Below, piece by piece: positions 35,062-46,408 of a stretch of 64,000 nt of DNA. The DNA is taken from NCBI RefSeq assembly GCF_021026375.1, contig NZ_JAJNDB010000002.1, positions 372,001-436,000 of the forward strand, in the 5' to 3' direction. The translations under genes and the position numbers were made by a program. The stretch comes from Actinomycetospora endophytica (GTDB lineage: Bacteria; Actinomycetota; Actinomycetes; Mycobacteriales; Pseudonocardiaceae). Every line of letters starts with the position of its first letter. Within the stretch, counting starts at the first letter, position 1. The notes below the pieces were generated by a model. That model did no database searches, had not been told where the DNA came from, and saw only the letters and a list, made by a program, of their open reading frames with translations.

Positions 35062-36378
35062 GTGGACGAGAACGGCCCCGAGGGGCTCGCGCGGGCCTAC
35101 GTGGCACTCGGACTGCGCCTCGGACGCGTGGTCCCGGGGCTCGTCGACGCCCATCTCGGCGATCCCGCGATCGCCCGCCGCATCGCCGACGAGCCCGTGG
35201 CGGACCCGGCCGTGCTGCGGCGCGAGGCGGGACGGTTGCGTCGTCGGCTCGCGTCCGACCGTGCTCCCGGTGCCGATCGCGCGGAGTACCTCGACGCCCA
35301 GCTCGCCGCGTGCGAGGTGATCGCGGCGCGGGCGGCGGGCGAGGACGTCGGCGTCGCCGCGGAGGTCCGCGGGTGTCTCGGGGTCGAGGTCGTCGCCGGC
35401 GATCCCGACGCGTACCGCGCCGCGCACGACCGGCTCGCGGATCTCCTCGCCACCACGTCGCGCGGACTGCCCGCCGCGCTGGCCGCGTTCCGGGAGCGCG
35501 ACCGGGTCGCCCCCGAACTGCTGCGTCCCGGCCTCGCGGCGATGACCGTCGCCCTCCGGGAGTGCACCGCGGCGGTCGTGGGGCTGCCGCCGGGCGAGGG
35601 GGTCGACCTCGAGATCGTCACGGGCGTGCCCTGGGCCGGCTTCGCGCGCCGCGTCGGGCCCGGGCGCTCGGTGATGCAGGTCTCACATGACGGCGGGCAC
35701 CGCCGCAGCCACCTGCCGCTGCTCGCGGCGCACGAGGCCTACCCGGGGCACCACACGGAGATGGTCCGGGCCGAGGCCGACCCGGCACCCGAGCGCGCCC
35801 TCTTCCTCGCGCGCACGCCGCAGAGCCTCGTGGCCGAGGGCGCGGCCGAGTGCGGGATCGCCGCGGTCGTCGGGCCGGGCTGGGGAGCGTGGTCCGCCGG
35901 GCACCTCGCGGCGGCGGGGGTGACGACGACGGCGGCCGACGGCGCGCTGGGGGAGGCCGTCGAGGACGCGATGCTCCCGCTGGCGGCCGTCCGACAGGAC
36001 GCCGCACTGCTGCTGCACGGCGGTCACGCGGTGGACCGGGAGGAGCAGGCCCGCGCCCATCTGCGCCGGTGGCTGCTCATCGACGACGACCGCGCCGGGC
36101 GGATGCTCGAGTTCCTCGCCCACCCGCGCTGGCGGATCCACACGACCACCTACGTGGAAGGGGTGCGCCTGGTGCGGCCGTGGCTCGACGCCGAGGGGGC
36201 CGGGAGCCCCGGCCCGCGCTTCGCCCGGCTGCTCGACGAGGCCTGGACGCCGGCGCGGCTGCGGCGCGAGACGCTCACGGGGCGCGAGCAATTCGACACG
36301 GGGAGCGACACCCCGCGCGGTCACGACGAGCGGTATCCAGGCCACGCCGACGACTCATCGATGTCACCGACAGTATGA
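35062..36378 (+). CDS. DUF885 family protein, putative metallohydrolase
   Basis: A 438-aa predicted cytosolic protein. The C-terminal half carries the DUF885 signature AAHEAYPGHHTEMVRAEADP near residue 230, an HExxPGHH-type metal site, with a downstream LVAEGAAECGIAA (third ligand Glu), as in this peptidase-like family. The N-terminal half is helical and Arg-rich. It is shorter than the ~550-600-aa members, so a reduced form. The GTG at 35062 lies 9 nt after TACTGT, with no ribosome binding site. The substrate is unknown; dipeptidase or ester hydrolase are candidates. It stands alone, same direction as phoH but 380 bp away. Confidence 0.75.
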   Translation: MDENGPEGLARAYVALGLRLGRVVPGLVDAHLGDPAIARRIADEPVADPAVLRREAGRLRRRLASDRAPGADRAEYLDAQLAACEVIAARAAGEDVGVAAEVRGCLGVEVVAGDPDAYRAAHDRLADLLATTSRGLPAALAAFRERDRVAPELLRPGLAAMTVALRECTAAVVGLPPGEGVDLEIVTGVPWAGFARRVGPGRSVMQVSHDGGHRRSHLPLLAAHEAYPGHHTEMVRAEADPAPERALFLARTPQSLVAEGAAECGIAAVVGPGWGAWSAGHLAAAGVTTTAADGALGEAVEDAMLPLAAVRQDAALLLHGGHAVDREEQARAHLRRWLLIDDDRAGRMLEFLAHPRWRIHTTTYVEGVRLVRPWLDAEGAGSPGPRFARLLDEAWTPARLRRETLTGREQFDTGSDTPRGHDERYPGHADDSSMSPTV

Positions 36379-36760
36379 CGCGCGACATGAACTCGTCACG
36401 TTCGGCGCGCGACAACGACCGGTCATCGGTTGTACCGTCCGCCTCGACGGCGCCGTAGCGGATGCGGACCGTCCGGGGAGGCCGGAGAACGTGACGGGTC
36501 GGTTCGGATCGCGGTGCCGCGGCACCGCCGGGGTGCGAAGGCCGGACTCCGTTCCGGCCGCGCTGCCCCCGGTGGCCCTCGGCGTCGTCGACCGGGCGGG
36601 CTCGGCGGGAGGGCCGGCACCCGGTCCACCCGCTCGGCGCCGGAGAGGCAGGTCCCCCGGCGGGGGGCTGCGCCACCGGTTCCGCATCGCGACCTAGTCC
36701 CGACCGACTCGTCCGTCGAGGAATGTGGTCGTGGGTGCCGCGACCGCCGAGGGAGTAGCC
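36379..36760. other. 382-bp region upstream of phoH
   Basis: No convincing gene. A perfect 16-bp palindrome CGGTGCCGCGGCACCG (36512-36527) and a stem GGCCGGA/TCCGGCC (36540-36546, 36553-36559) suggest a structured leader or a terminator for the DUF885 gene. A 68-codon open frame at 36491-36697 has a composition unlike real genes here. Confidence 0.5.
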
Positions 36761-38161
36761 GTGAGCGCAGAGCACGTCGAGCGTCCCCCGTCGGTGTCCG
36801 GCACCGTCCCGTCCCGTCAGGACGCGGACCGCATCCCTGGTCACACCCCGACGACGGCCCCGCGGGACGGGATCACGTACGTACTCGACACCTCCGTCCT
36901 GCTCAGCGACCCGTGGGCCCCGACCCGCTTCGCCGAGCACGACGTCGTCGTCCCCCTCGTCGTCATCACCGAGCTCGAGGGGAAGCGCCACCACCCGGAG
37001 CTCGGGTGGTTCGCCCGGGAGGCCCTGCGCCTGCTGGACGACCTCCGGATCTCGCACGGCCGACTGGACGAGCCGATCGCGATCACGCCCGAGGGCGGCA
37101 CGTTGCACGTCGAGCTCAACCACACCGACCCGACGGTGCTCCCGTTGGGCTTCCGCACCGGGGAGAACGACTCGCGGATCCTCGCGTGCGCCGCGAACCT
37201 CGCGAGCGAGGGCCTGGCGGTCACGCTCGTCACCAAGGACATGCCGCTGCGGGTGAAGGCCGCGTCGGTGGGCCTCCCCGCCGACGAGTACCACGCCCAG
37301 GACGTCGTGCTCTCCGGCTGGAACGGCATGGCCGAGGTGGCCGCCGAGCAGACGGAGATCTCCTCGCTCTTCGCCGACGGGGTCGCGGACGTCGAGAGCG
37401 CTCGCGAGCTGCCCTGCCACACCGGGCTGCGCCTGCTGGGCGGCGGCTCCTCCGCGCTGGGCCGGGTGACGCCGGACAAGCAGGTCCGGCTCGTGCGCGG
37501 CGACCGCGACGTCTTCGGGCTGCACGGCCGCTCCGCCGAGCAGCGCATCGCGATCGACCTGCTGACCGACCCCGACGTCGGGATCGTCTCGCTGGGCGGG
37601 CGCGCGGGCACCGGGAAGTCGGCGGTCGCGCTGTGCGCCGGTCTCGAGGCGGTGCTCGAGCGCCAGCAGCACCGCAAGATCGTCGTGTTCCGCCCGGTGT
37701 ACGCGGTCGGCGGGCAGGAGCTCGGCTACCTGCCCGGCGGCGAGAACGAGAAGATGGCGCCCTGGGCGCAGGCGGTCTTCGACACCCTCGGGGCGCTGGT
37801 CTCGACCAACGTCGTCGAGGAGGTCATCGAGCGCGGCATGCTCGAGGTGCTCCCGCTGACCCACATCCGCGGGCGCTCGCTGCACGACGCGTTCGTCATC
37901 GTCGACGAGGCCCAGTCGCTCGAGCGCAACGTGCTGCTGACGGTGCTCTCCCGCCTCGGCACGAACTCGCGCGTGGTGCTCACCCACGACGTCGCCCAGC
38001 GCGACAACCTGCGGGTGGGCCGCCACGACGGGGTCGCCGCGGTGATCGAGAAGCTCAAGGGCCACCCGCTGTTCGCCCACATCACGCTGACCCGCTCGGA
38101 GCGCTCGCCGATCGCCGCGCTGGTCACCGAGATGCTGGAGGGTGAGGCCGGGCTCGGCTGA
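36761..38161 (+). CDS. phoH2: PhoH2: PIN ribonuclease + PhoH helicase fusion
   Basis: A 466-aa two-domain protein. N-terminal PIN RNase (~35-165): [27 protein letters not shown] and [12 protein letters not shown] supply the acidic site. C-terminal PhoH ATPase/RNA helicase (~230-460): Walker [11 protein letters not shown] at ~278-287, [18 protein letters not shown], Walker [13 protein letters not shown], and [14 protein letters not shown]. In mycobacteria PhoH2 unwinds and cleaves RNA and is paired with a short upstream antitoxin, PhoAT; no good counterpart is seen here. GTG 36761 has GAGGGAG 5 nt upstream; the in-frame GTG 36725 is possible. It converges on guaB1 across strong dyads. Confidence 0.92.
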   Translation: MSAEHVERPPSVSGTVPSRQDADRIPGHTPTTAPRDGITYVLDTSVLLSDPWAPTRFAEHDVVVPLVVITELEGKRHHPELGWFAREALRLLDDLRISHGRLDEPIAITPEGGTLHVELNHTDPTVLPLGFRTGENDSRILACAANLASEGLAVTLVTKDMPLRVKAASVGLPADEYHAQDVVLSGWNGMAEVAAEQTEISSLFADGVADVESARELPCHTGLRLLGGGSSALGRVTPDKQVRLVRGDRDVFGLHGRSAEQRIAIDLLTDPDVGIVSLGGRAGTGKSAVALCAGLEAVLERQQHRKIVVFRPVYAVGGQELGYLPGGENEKMAPWAQAVFDTLGALVSTNVVEEVIERGMLEVLPLTHIRGRSLHDAFVIVDEAQSLERNVLLTVLSRLGTNSRVVLTHDVAQRDNLRVGRHDGVAAVIEKLKGHPLFAHITLTRSERSPIAALVTEMLEGEAGLG

Positions 38162-38176
38162 CCCGCCGTTGCCGTT

Positions 38177-38310
38177 CTGAGCGAGGGGCCCCTTCGGTCG
38201 AGTAGATCGAGCGAAGGGGCCCCTCGCTCAGTTCCGGGCCCGGGCAACGCGTTCCGGCGAGGGGCGCCCCTGGCCCATCTATTCGAGCGAAGGGGCCCTT
38301 CGCTCAGAAC
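38177..38310. terminator. Cluster of GAGCGAAGGGGCCC dyads between convergent genes
   Basis: Arms 38177-38201 and 38207-38231 pair over 25 bp with one mismatch. A second unit GAGCGAAGGG-G-CCCTTCGCTC spans 38285-38305. The outer ends (GTTCTGAGCGA, TCGCTCAGAAC) can also pair across the whole cluster. This is a robust bidirectional terminator between phoH and guaB1. Confidence 0.75.
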
Positions 38311-38323
38311 GAGCCGAAGTCGA

Positions 38324-39784
<1,461 letters not shown>

Positions 39785-40708
39785 TCAGGAACCGGAGGCG
39801 CCGACGACCTCCCGCACCCGGTCGCGCAGCCAGCGCCGCACCGGGTCGGCGTCGGTGCGCCGGTGCCAGGTCTGGACGAGGTGCACCGGGGGCAGCGGCA
39901 CCGGGCTCGGCCAGGTCCGCAGCTCGGCGCCCCGTACCCGGCGGGTCAGGCGCTCGGGGGCCAGGCAGACCAGGTCGGCCGACCGGGCCAGCGTGCAGGC
40001 CGCGGAGAACCCGGGCGCGGTGGCGACGACGGTGCGCGCCTCGCCCCGGGCCTCGAGCGCCTCGTCGAGCGGGCCGCGCAGCACGCCCCGTCGGGAGGCG
40101 TTCACGTGTCCGACGACGGCGAGGTCGGCCGCCGTCGGATCCCGGTCCTCCGTGCGCCGCGCCAGCGCACCGTCGCGCCGGCCGACCAGCACCATCACGT
40201 CGCGGGTCAGCGTCTCGTGCCGCAGCCCCTCGTCGCCGGTGATCGGTGCGCCGAGGTCGAGGTCCACCGTGCCGTCACGGAGGTCCGCCGCGCTCTCGTC
40301 GCCCTCGCCGACGAGCCGCAGCCGTGCGGCGGGAGCCCGGGCCGTGATCGCGGCCAGCAGGTCGGGGCCGAACTCCTCGGCGGCGTCGGTGCCGGTCCGG
40401 ACCGTGAGCACGGCGTCGAGCGAGCGCTCCAGGTCGGCGTCGGACGGGCTGGCCCGGGTCGACAGCAGTCCCTGCGCGGCGGCGAGGACCTCGTGCGCGG
40501 GGCCGCGCATCGCCTCGGCCGCGGGGGTCGGGACCAGGGTGCGCCCGGCGCGGACCAGCAGCGGGTCCCCGGTGATCCGGCGCAACCGGGTCAGCGAGCG
40601 GCTCACCGCGGGCGGGCTGAGGTGCAGCCGTTCCGCGGCCCGGGTGACGCTGCCCTCCTGGAGGAGCGCGTCGAGCACCTCGAGCAGGTTGAGGTCCACG
40701 GATTGCAC
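39785..40708 (-). CDS. LysR family transcriptional regulator
   Basis: A 307-aa regulator: N-terminal winged helix (~5-63, VDLNLLEVLDALLQEGSVTRAAERLHLS, PPAVSRSLTRLRRITGDPLLVR) and a C-terminal effector-binding domain of two alpha/beta lobes. The GTG at 40708 is chosen because a -10-like TAGGAT (40722-40717, minus strand) ends 8 nt upstream; the open frame extends much farther. A dyad GGATTGC-N7-GCAATCC overlaps this start, a likely autoregulatory site. It is divergent from an O-methyltransferase 68 bp away, the usual layout for a LysR regulator and its target. The inducer is unknown. Confidence 0.9.
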   Translation of the reverse strand: MQSVDLNLLEVLDALLQEGSVTRAAERLHLSPPAVSRSLTRLRRITGDPLLVRAGRTLVPTPAAEAMRGPAHEVLAAAQGLLSTRASPSDADLERSLDAVLTVRTGTDAAEEFGPDLLAAITARAPAARLRLVGEGDESAADLRDGTVDLDLGAPITGDEGLRHETLTRDVMVLVGRRDGALARRTEDRDPTAADLAVVGHVNASRRGVLRGPLDEALEARGEARTVVATAPGFSAACTLARSADLVCLAPERLTRRVRGAELRTWPSPVPLPPVHLVQTWHRRTDADPVRRWLRDRVREVVGASGS

Positions 40709-40720
40709 GGGACGCAATCC
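40700..40720. promoter_or_regulatory. Candidate LysR operator
   Basis: GGATTGC (40700-40706) and GCAATCC (40714-40720) form a perfect inverted repeat with a 7-nt spacer, containing the T-N11-A pattern of LysR sites. It covers the LysR start codon and the edge of its -10. Confidence 0.5.
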
Positions 40721-40762
40721 TAGGGTCAGCACGCGTGTCTTCAGCACAATCCGCGGCCGACC

Positions 40763-40768
40763 TAGCGT
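40763..40768 (+). promoter_or_regulatory. -10-like TAGCGT of the O-methyltransferase gene
   Basis: TAGCGT ends 7 nt before the ATG at 40776; no ribosome binding site is present. Confidence 0.5.
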
Positions 40769-40775
40769 CGTCGCC

Positions 40776-41432
40776 ATGACGATCAGCACGCTCGACACCG
40801 ACCCCGTCCGGACCCTCCTCGACGAGATGCTCCACGCCGCCGACGCGCAGGAGCCGGAGCTCCAGGCACTCGTCAGCCGGGTGGCCGCCGCCGGCCCGAT
40901 CTCCGAGACCGCGCTCGCGCCGGAACTGCGCGAGGCGTGGATCTGCGTGCCCCGCGAGGTGGGCGATCTCCTCGCCACGCTCGTCCACGCGACCCGCGCC
41001 CGCACCGTCGTCGAGTTCGGCACCTCGTTCGGGGTCTCGACGACGTACCTCGCGGCGGCACTGCGCGACAACGCGGCCGCGGGCACCGTGATCACCACCG
41101 AGCTGGAGCCGACGAAGGCGGCCGTCGCTGCGGCCAACCTGCGCCGGGCCGGGCTCGACGACCTCGTCGACCTACGGGTCGGGGACGCGCTGGAGACGCT
41201 GCGCGACCTGCCCGAGGTCGACCTGCTCCTGCTCGACGGGTGGAGCGAGCTCTACCTGCCGGTGCTGCGCGTCGTCGAGCCCCGGCTGCGACCTGGCGCC
41301 CTGATCATCGCCGACGACACCGACATGCTCCCCGAGGCGCTGGTCGACTACCTCGCGCACGTCCGCGGTCCCGGGTACCGCTCGCAGCACCTCCCGCTGG
41401 GGGACGGGCTGGAGATGAGCGTTCGCTTGTGA
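40776..41432 (+). CDS. SAM-dependent O-methyltransferase (family 3-like)
   Basis: A 218-aa class I methyltransferase. The SAM site is seen in TVVEFGTSFGVSTTYLAAAL (motif I, ~77-96), VITTELEPTKAAVAAANL (motif II) and DLLLLDGWSELYLPVL, with metal-site-like GALIIADDTDM. It resembles predicted catechol-type O-methyltransferases of the YrrM group, but the substrate is unknown. It is divergently paired with a LysR regulator, so it may be inducible by an aromatic or similar compound. Its stop codon is part of a dyad that also holds the stop of the convergent DNA ligase gene. Confidence 0.85.
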   Translation: MTISTLDTDPVRTLLDEMLHAADAQEPELQALVSRVAAAGPISETALAPELREAWICVPREVGDLLATLVHATRARTVVEFGTSFGVSTTYLAAALRDNAAAGTVITTELEPTKAAVAAANLRRAGLDDLVDLRVGDALETLRDLPEVDLLLLDGWSELYLPVLRVVEPRLRPGALIIADDTDMLPEALVDYLAHVRGPGYRSQHLPLGDGLEMSVRL

Positions 41433-41468
41433 ACGAATTTCGTCGCCGGAACGACAATATTCGTTCAC
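41429..41468. terminator. Dyad containing both stop codons of two convergent genes
   Basis: GTGAACGAAT (41429-41438) pairs with ATTCGTTCAC (41459-41468). The TGA of the methyltransferase (41430-41432) and that of the ligase (41467-41465, minus strand) lie in opposite arms. It is less GC-rich than the other dyads. Confidence 0.65.
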
Positions 41469-42985
41469 ATGGGCCGAAGGCCCTTGACCGTCTCCAGCGT
41501 GTCCGCCTCGGCGGCGGGCTTGTCATCGCGGTAGCGCACCACCCGCGCGAACCGCAGCGCCACGCCACCGGGATAGCGGGTCGAGGTCTGCACGCCGTCC
41601 AGCTCGATCTCGACCACGATCTCCGGGCGCAGGTACACCGTGTAGGAATCCCGATGCGTCTCGTACTGCGGGAACGTCTCGGTCTGCCAGCGCAGCGTCT
41701 CGTCGGTCATCCCCTTGAACGTCTTGCCGATCATGACGAACTCGCCGTCCGCGCCCCGCGCCCCGAGGTGGATGTTCGAGAGCCATCCGCGCCGCCGCCC
41801 CGAGCCCCACTCACAGGCCAGCACAACGAGATCGAGCGTGTGCGCGGGCTTGACCTTCTGCCACGACCGGCCGCGCCGCCCCGCCGTGTAGGTGGAGTCG
41901 AGGGCCTTGACCATCGAGCCCTCCTGCCCGGCGGCCAGCGCCTCGGCGACGGCGTCCGCCGCCTGTTCCGGCGTCGGGCGCACCACGCCCGGGATCAGCC
42001 GGTCGCCGACGACCTCCGCGAGTTCCCGACGACGGGTCTCGAGCGGCTCGTCGACGAGGTCGGTCCCGTCGCGGTGCAGGCAGTCGAAGAACCACGGCCG
42101 CATCGCCCCGTTCCCGAGGCCCTTCATCGACTCCTGGAACGGGCGCGGTCGCCCGTCCTCGGCGACGGCGAGTGTCTCCCCGTCGAGCACGACGGTCTCG
42201 ACCGGCAGCTCGGAGACCAGCGCCACGATCTCCGGCACCGAGGAGGTGATCTCGTGCAGCGTCCGCGACCACACCCGGACCTCGTCGCCGCTTCGGTGCA
42301 CCTGGATGCGCGCCCCGTCGAGCTTGTGCTCGACGACGACCCCCGGGTCACCGTCGGGAGCGCCGAGCTCGGCCAGGGCGGCCTCGAGGGAATCGCCGGG
42401 GGAGGCGAGCATCGGGCGCAGCGGGCGCATGACCTCCAGCCCGATCGCGCCCAGCTCCGCGACCGGATCGTCGCCGGTCAGCGCCACGGTGGCCGTCTCC
42501 GGGAGCCGACCCGAGAGCATGAACGCCCGACGGACGGCATCGCCCGGAACGTCTGCCGCCGACGCCACCGCCTCGAGCATCAGCCCCTCGAGCGCCCCCT
42601 GGCGCAGCTCACCGCCGAGCAGCCGGACGAGGAAGCGGCCCTCGTCAGCGGTGGCAGCACCCAGCAGCGCCTCGAGCTCCGCCGTCCGCCGCGCACCGAC
42701 CCCGGCGCCCGACCCCGCCAGCGCGGCCAGCCGGTCGAGCGCCGCGTCGACATCGACGACCGACAACGACGGCTCCACCGCCGGCTCGACCGACAGACCC
42801 GACAGCGTCCGCCACCCGATGCCGGTGCGGCCCTGCAGCATGTCCCCGGCCAGCCACGCGGTGACCGGCCGGACCTCGTCGGGGCCCGCCTCGGCCAGGA
42901 CCGCGGCGAGTGCCGCGGTCTTGGCCTTGCGGGAACGGGTCGCCCCGACCTGTGACGAGGCCTCGACGACGACGGCGAAGAGCAC
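41465..42985 (-). CDS. ligB: ATP-dependent DNA ligase (LigB type)
   Basis: A 506-aa ligase sealing DNA nicks with ATP. The N-terminal helical DNA-binding domain (~1-200, GRTGIGWRTL, GGELRQGALEGLML) precedes the adenylation domain with the nucleophile Lys221 in VVEHKLDGARIQVH, then DGETLAVAEDG, LEGLVVK-like EGSMVKALDSTY and WQKVKPAHTLDLVVL, and the OB domain (GEFVMIGKTFKGMTDE). It is accessory to the NAD-dependent LigA; no Ku or polymerase partner is nearby. The GTG at 42985 starts MLFAVVVE. Only 11 bp separate it from fumarase upstream, so the two are probably cotranscribed, though functionally unrelated. Confidence 0.93.
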   Translation of the reverse strand: MLFAVVVEASSQVGATRSRKAKTAALAAVLAEAGPDEVRPVTAWLAGDMLQGRTGIGWRTLSGLSVEPAVEPSLSVVDVDAALDRLAALAGSGAGVGARRTAELEALLGAATADEGRFLVRLLGGELRQGALEGLMLEAVASAADVPGDAVRRAFMLSGRLPETATVALTGDDPVAELGAIGLEVMRPLRPMLASPGDSLEAALAELGAPDGDPGVVVEHKLDGARIQVHRSGDEVRVWSRTLHEITSSVPEIVALVSELPVETVVLDGETLAVAEDGRPRPFQESMKGLGNGAMRPWFFDCLHRDGTDLVDEPLETRRRELAEVVGDRLIPGVVRPTPEQAADAVAEALAAGQEGSMVKALDSTYTAGRRGRSWQKVKPAHTLDLVVLACEWGSGRRRGWLSNIHLGARGADGEFVMIGKTFKGMTDETLRWQTETFPQYETHRDSYTVYLRPEIVVEIELDGVQTSTRYPGGVALRFARVVRYRDDKPAAEADTLETVKGLRPM

Positions 42986-42996
42986 GCGCTACCCCG

Positions 42997-44424
<1,428 letters not shown>

Positions 44425-44485
44425 GGCCGCATCCTCGCGCCTGACCGGGCGCCGGACGAGTCGGGGTGGGAGTGGCTCGGGCCAC

Positions 44486-45541
44486 CTATCCCCAGGGGCT
44501 CTCGTCGCTCTCGATCTCGTCGGCGCCGAAGTCCACCGTCGAGTACTCACGCAGCTTCTTGAGCCGGTGGAAGCCGTCGATGAGGCGCACCGTGCCGGAC
44601 TTCGAACGCATCACCAGCGACTGCGTCGTCGCGCCGCCCGCGCGGTACTGCACGCCGCGCAGCAGGTCGCCGTTGGTGACGCCGGTGGCGCAGAAGAAGA
44701 TGTTCTCGCCGCGGACGAGGTCGCCGGTGTGCAGCACGCGGTCGAGGTCGTGCCCCGCGGCGATCGCCTTGCGGCGCTCCTCGTCGTCCTTCGGCCACAG
44801 CCGGCCCTGGAACGACCCGCCCATGCAGGAGATCGCCGACGCCGCGATGATCCCCTCCGGCGTGCCGCCCACGCCGAGCAGCAGGTCGACGTCGCTCTCG
44901 TGCCGCGCCGCCGCGATGGCGCCGGCCACGTCGCCGTCGGAGATGAAGCGGATGCGTGCCCCCGCGTCGCGGATCTCCTGGACCAGGTCGTCGTGCCGCG
45001 GCCGGTCGAGGACGACGACCGTGACGTCCGGGATGCCCGACCCCTTGCGCTTCGCGATGGCCCGCAGGTTGTCCTTGACCGTGGCGGTGATGTCGACGAC
45101 GTCGGCGTACTCCGGCCCGACCGCGAGCTTCTCCATGTAGAACACGGCCGACGGGTCGAACATCGCGCCCCGCTCGGCGACGGCGAGGACGGCGAGCGCG
45201 TTCGGCATGCCCTTGGCCATCAGCGTGGTGCCGTCGACCGGGTCCACGGCGACGTCGCACTCCGGCCCGTCGCCGTTGCCGACCTCCTCGCCGTTGTAGA
45301 GCATCGGCGCCTCGTCCTTCTCGCCCTCGCCGATCACCACCGTGCCGCGCATCGAGACCGAGCCGATGAGCTTGCGCATCGCGTCGACGGCAGCCCCGTC
45401 GCCGCCGTTCTTGTCCCCGCGTCCCACGAAGCGTCCGGCGGCCATCGCAGCCGCTTCCGTCACCCGCACCAGTTCGAGCGCGAGGTTGCGGTCGGGCGCC
45501 TCGGGGCGACGGGCGGCGGCCGGGGACTGCGTGGAGGTCAC
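44486..45541 (-). CDS. glpX: Class II fructose-1,6-bisphosphatase GlpX
   Basis: A 351-aa metal-dependent phosphatase of gluconeogenesis. Metal and substrate motifs are intact: [18 protein letters not shown] (~72-89), [17 protein letters not shown] (~98-114), [14 protein letters not shown] and [16 protein letters not shown]. Actinobacteria usually rely on this class II enzyme as the only FBPase. The GTG at 45541 follows GAGGAG by 8-9 nt. The gene is upstream of fumC on the same strand and divergent from the DUF4245 gene, as in M. tuberculosis (Rv1098c-Rv1100). Confidence 0.95.
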   Translation of the reverse strand: MTSTQSPAAARRPEAPDRNLALELVRVTEAAAMAAGRFVGRGDKNGGDGAAVDAMRKLIGSVSMRGTVVIGEGEKDEAPMLYNGEEVGNGDGPECDVAVDPVDGTTLMAKGMPNALAVLAVAERGAMFDPSAVFYMEKLAVGPEYADVVDITATVKDNLRAIAKRKGSGIPDVTVVVLDRPRHDDLVQEIRDAGARIRFISDGDVAGAIAAARHESDVDLLLGVGGTPEGIIAASAISCMGGSFQGRLWPKDDEERRKAIAAGHDLDRVLHTGDLVRGENIFFCATGVTNGDLLRGVQYRAGGATTQSLVMRSKSGTVRLIDGFHRLKKLREYSTVDFGADEIESDESPWG

Positions 45542-45678
45542 CGAGTTGTCTCCTCATCGGGTGCAGGGCGGGCGGAACCCTCATCCTCCCAGACCAGCCC
45601 GGTCACGGAACCGGCTTCGACCGGCCGGGGCCGGGGCGCCCGCCACTGGAACGATGGAGGCATGGATCGGAGGCTTCG

Positions 45679-46248
45679 GTGAGTGCGCCGCGCGGGGGAT
45701 CGGGCGGTTCGACGCTGGGACCGCTGGCGATCGGGACGATCGTGCTCGCGGTGATCGTCCTCGCGCTCACCGGTCTCACCCGGGCCTGCTCGTTCTCCCC
45801 GACCAGCCCCTCCGTCGACCGCGGCTCCGTGCAGCACATCGACGTGGCCCAGGCCGCGCGGGACGCCGCCCGCTCGGTGCCCTTCGCCGTCCGGGCCCCC
45901 GCGCTGCCCGCCGACTGGATCCCGCAGTCCTCCGACGTGCGTCCGGTCGGCGCCGGGCGCGCGTTCCGGCTCGGGTGGGTGACGCCGGAGAGCGGGTTCG
46001 TGCGGCTGGTGCAGTCGAACGCGGACGAGGCGGCGCTGGTGGCGTCCGAGGAGGGCGCGCCGCAGGCGCTCGGGCCGGTGTCGGCCGGCGGGCGGACGTG
46101 GACGACCTACCGCGGGGTGCGCGGCGAGGCGCTCTGGGTGACCGACGTGGACGGCGTGCGCTGGCTGCTCACCGGGGACGGGTCGCCCGCGCGCTTCGTG
46201 CAGGTGGCGACGACGACGGCGGGTGCGCCGGTGGTGCCGCACGGGTGA
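45679..46248 (+). CDS. DUF4245 membrane-anchored protein
   Basis: A 189-aa protein with one N-terminal membrane helix (~15-35, LAIGTIVLAVIVLALTGLT) and an extracytoplasmic DUF4245 domain (VPFAVRAPALPADWIPQSSDVR, FRLGWVTPESGFVRLVQSNADEAALV, GRTWTTYRGVRGEALWVTD). Conserved next to glpX in actinobacteria; function unknown. The GTG at 45679 has GGAGG 5 nt upstream. It converges on the membrane protein gene at 46409. Confidence 0.88.
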   Translation: MSAPRGGSGGSTLGPLAIGTIVLAVIVLALTGLTRACSFSPTSPSVDRGSVQHIDVAQAARDAARSVPFAVRAPALPADWIPQSSDVRPVGAGRAFRLGWVTPESGFVRLVQSNADEAALVASEEGAPQALGPVSAGGRTWTTYRGVRGEALWVTDVDGVRWLLTGDGSPARFVQVATTTAGAPVVPHG

Positions 46249-46273
46249 GGGGTTCGGGTCCGGCGCTCGTGAT

Positions 46274-46303
46274 GTCAGCGATGGCTCGTTGCTGCCATCT
46301 GAC
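46274..46303. repeat. Degenerate CATCGCTGAC-family dyad
   Basis: GTCAGCGATGGC (46274-46285) faces GCCATCTGAC (46294-46303), with one unpaired base, between convergent genes. It belongs to the family at 31805-31863 and 47839-47861. The rest of the gap to 46408 has no clear feature. Confidence 0.55.
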
Positions 46304-46408
46304 GAGCGGACGGCGCCACTCACGGCTCGCGCTCGCCCATGATCGCGATCCGTGTGGCGAAGTGCTCGCTCAGCGATCACTCCGCCGCACGATTCGCGAT
46401 CTTCGAGG

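Noticed and set aside
36491..36697. 68-codon frame considered as a PhoAT antitoxin for PhoH2
   Set aside because: Pro/Arg-rich, does not overlap phoH2 and lacks a ribosome binding site; nothing beyond position supports it.
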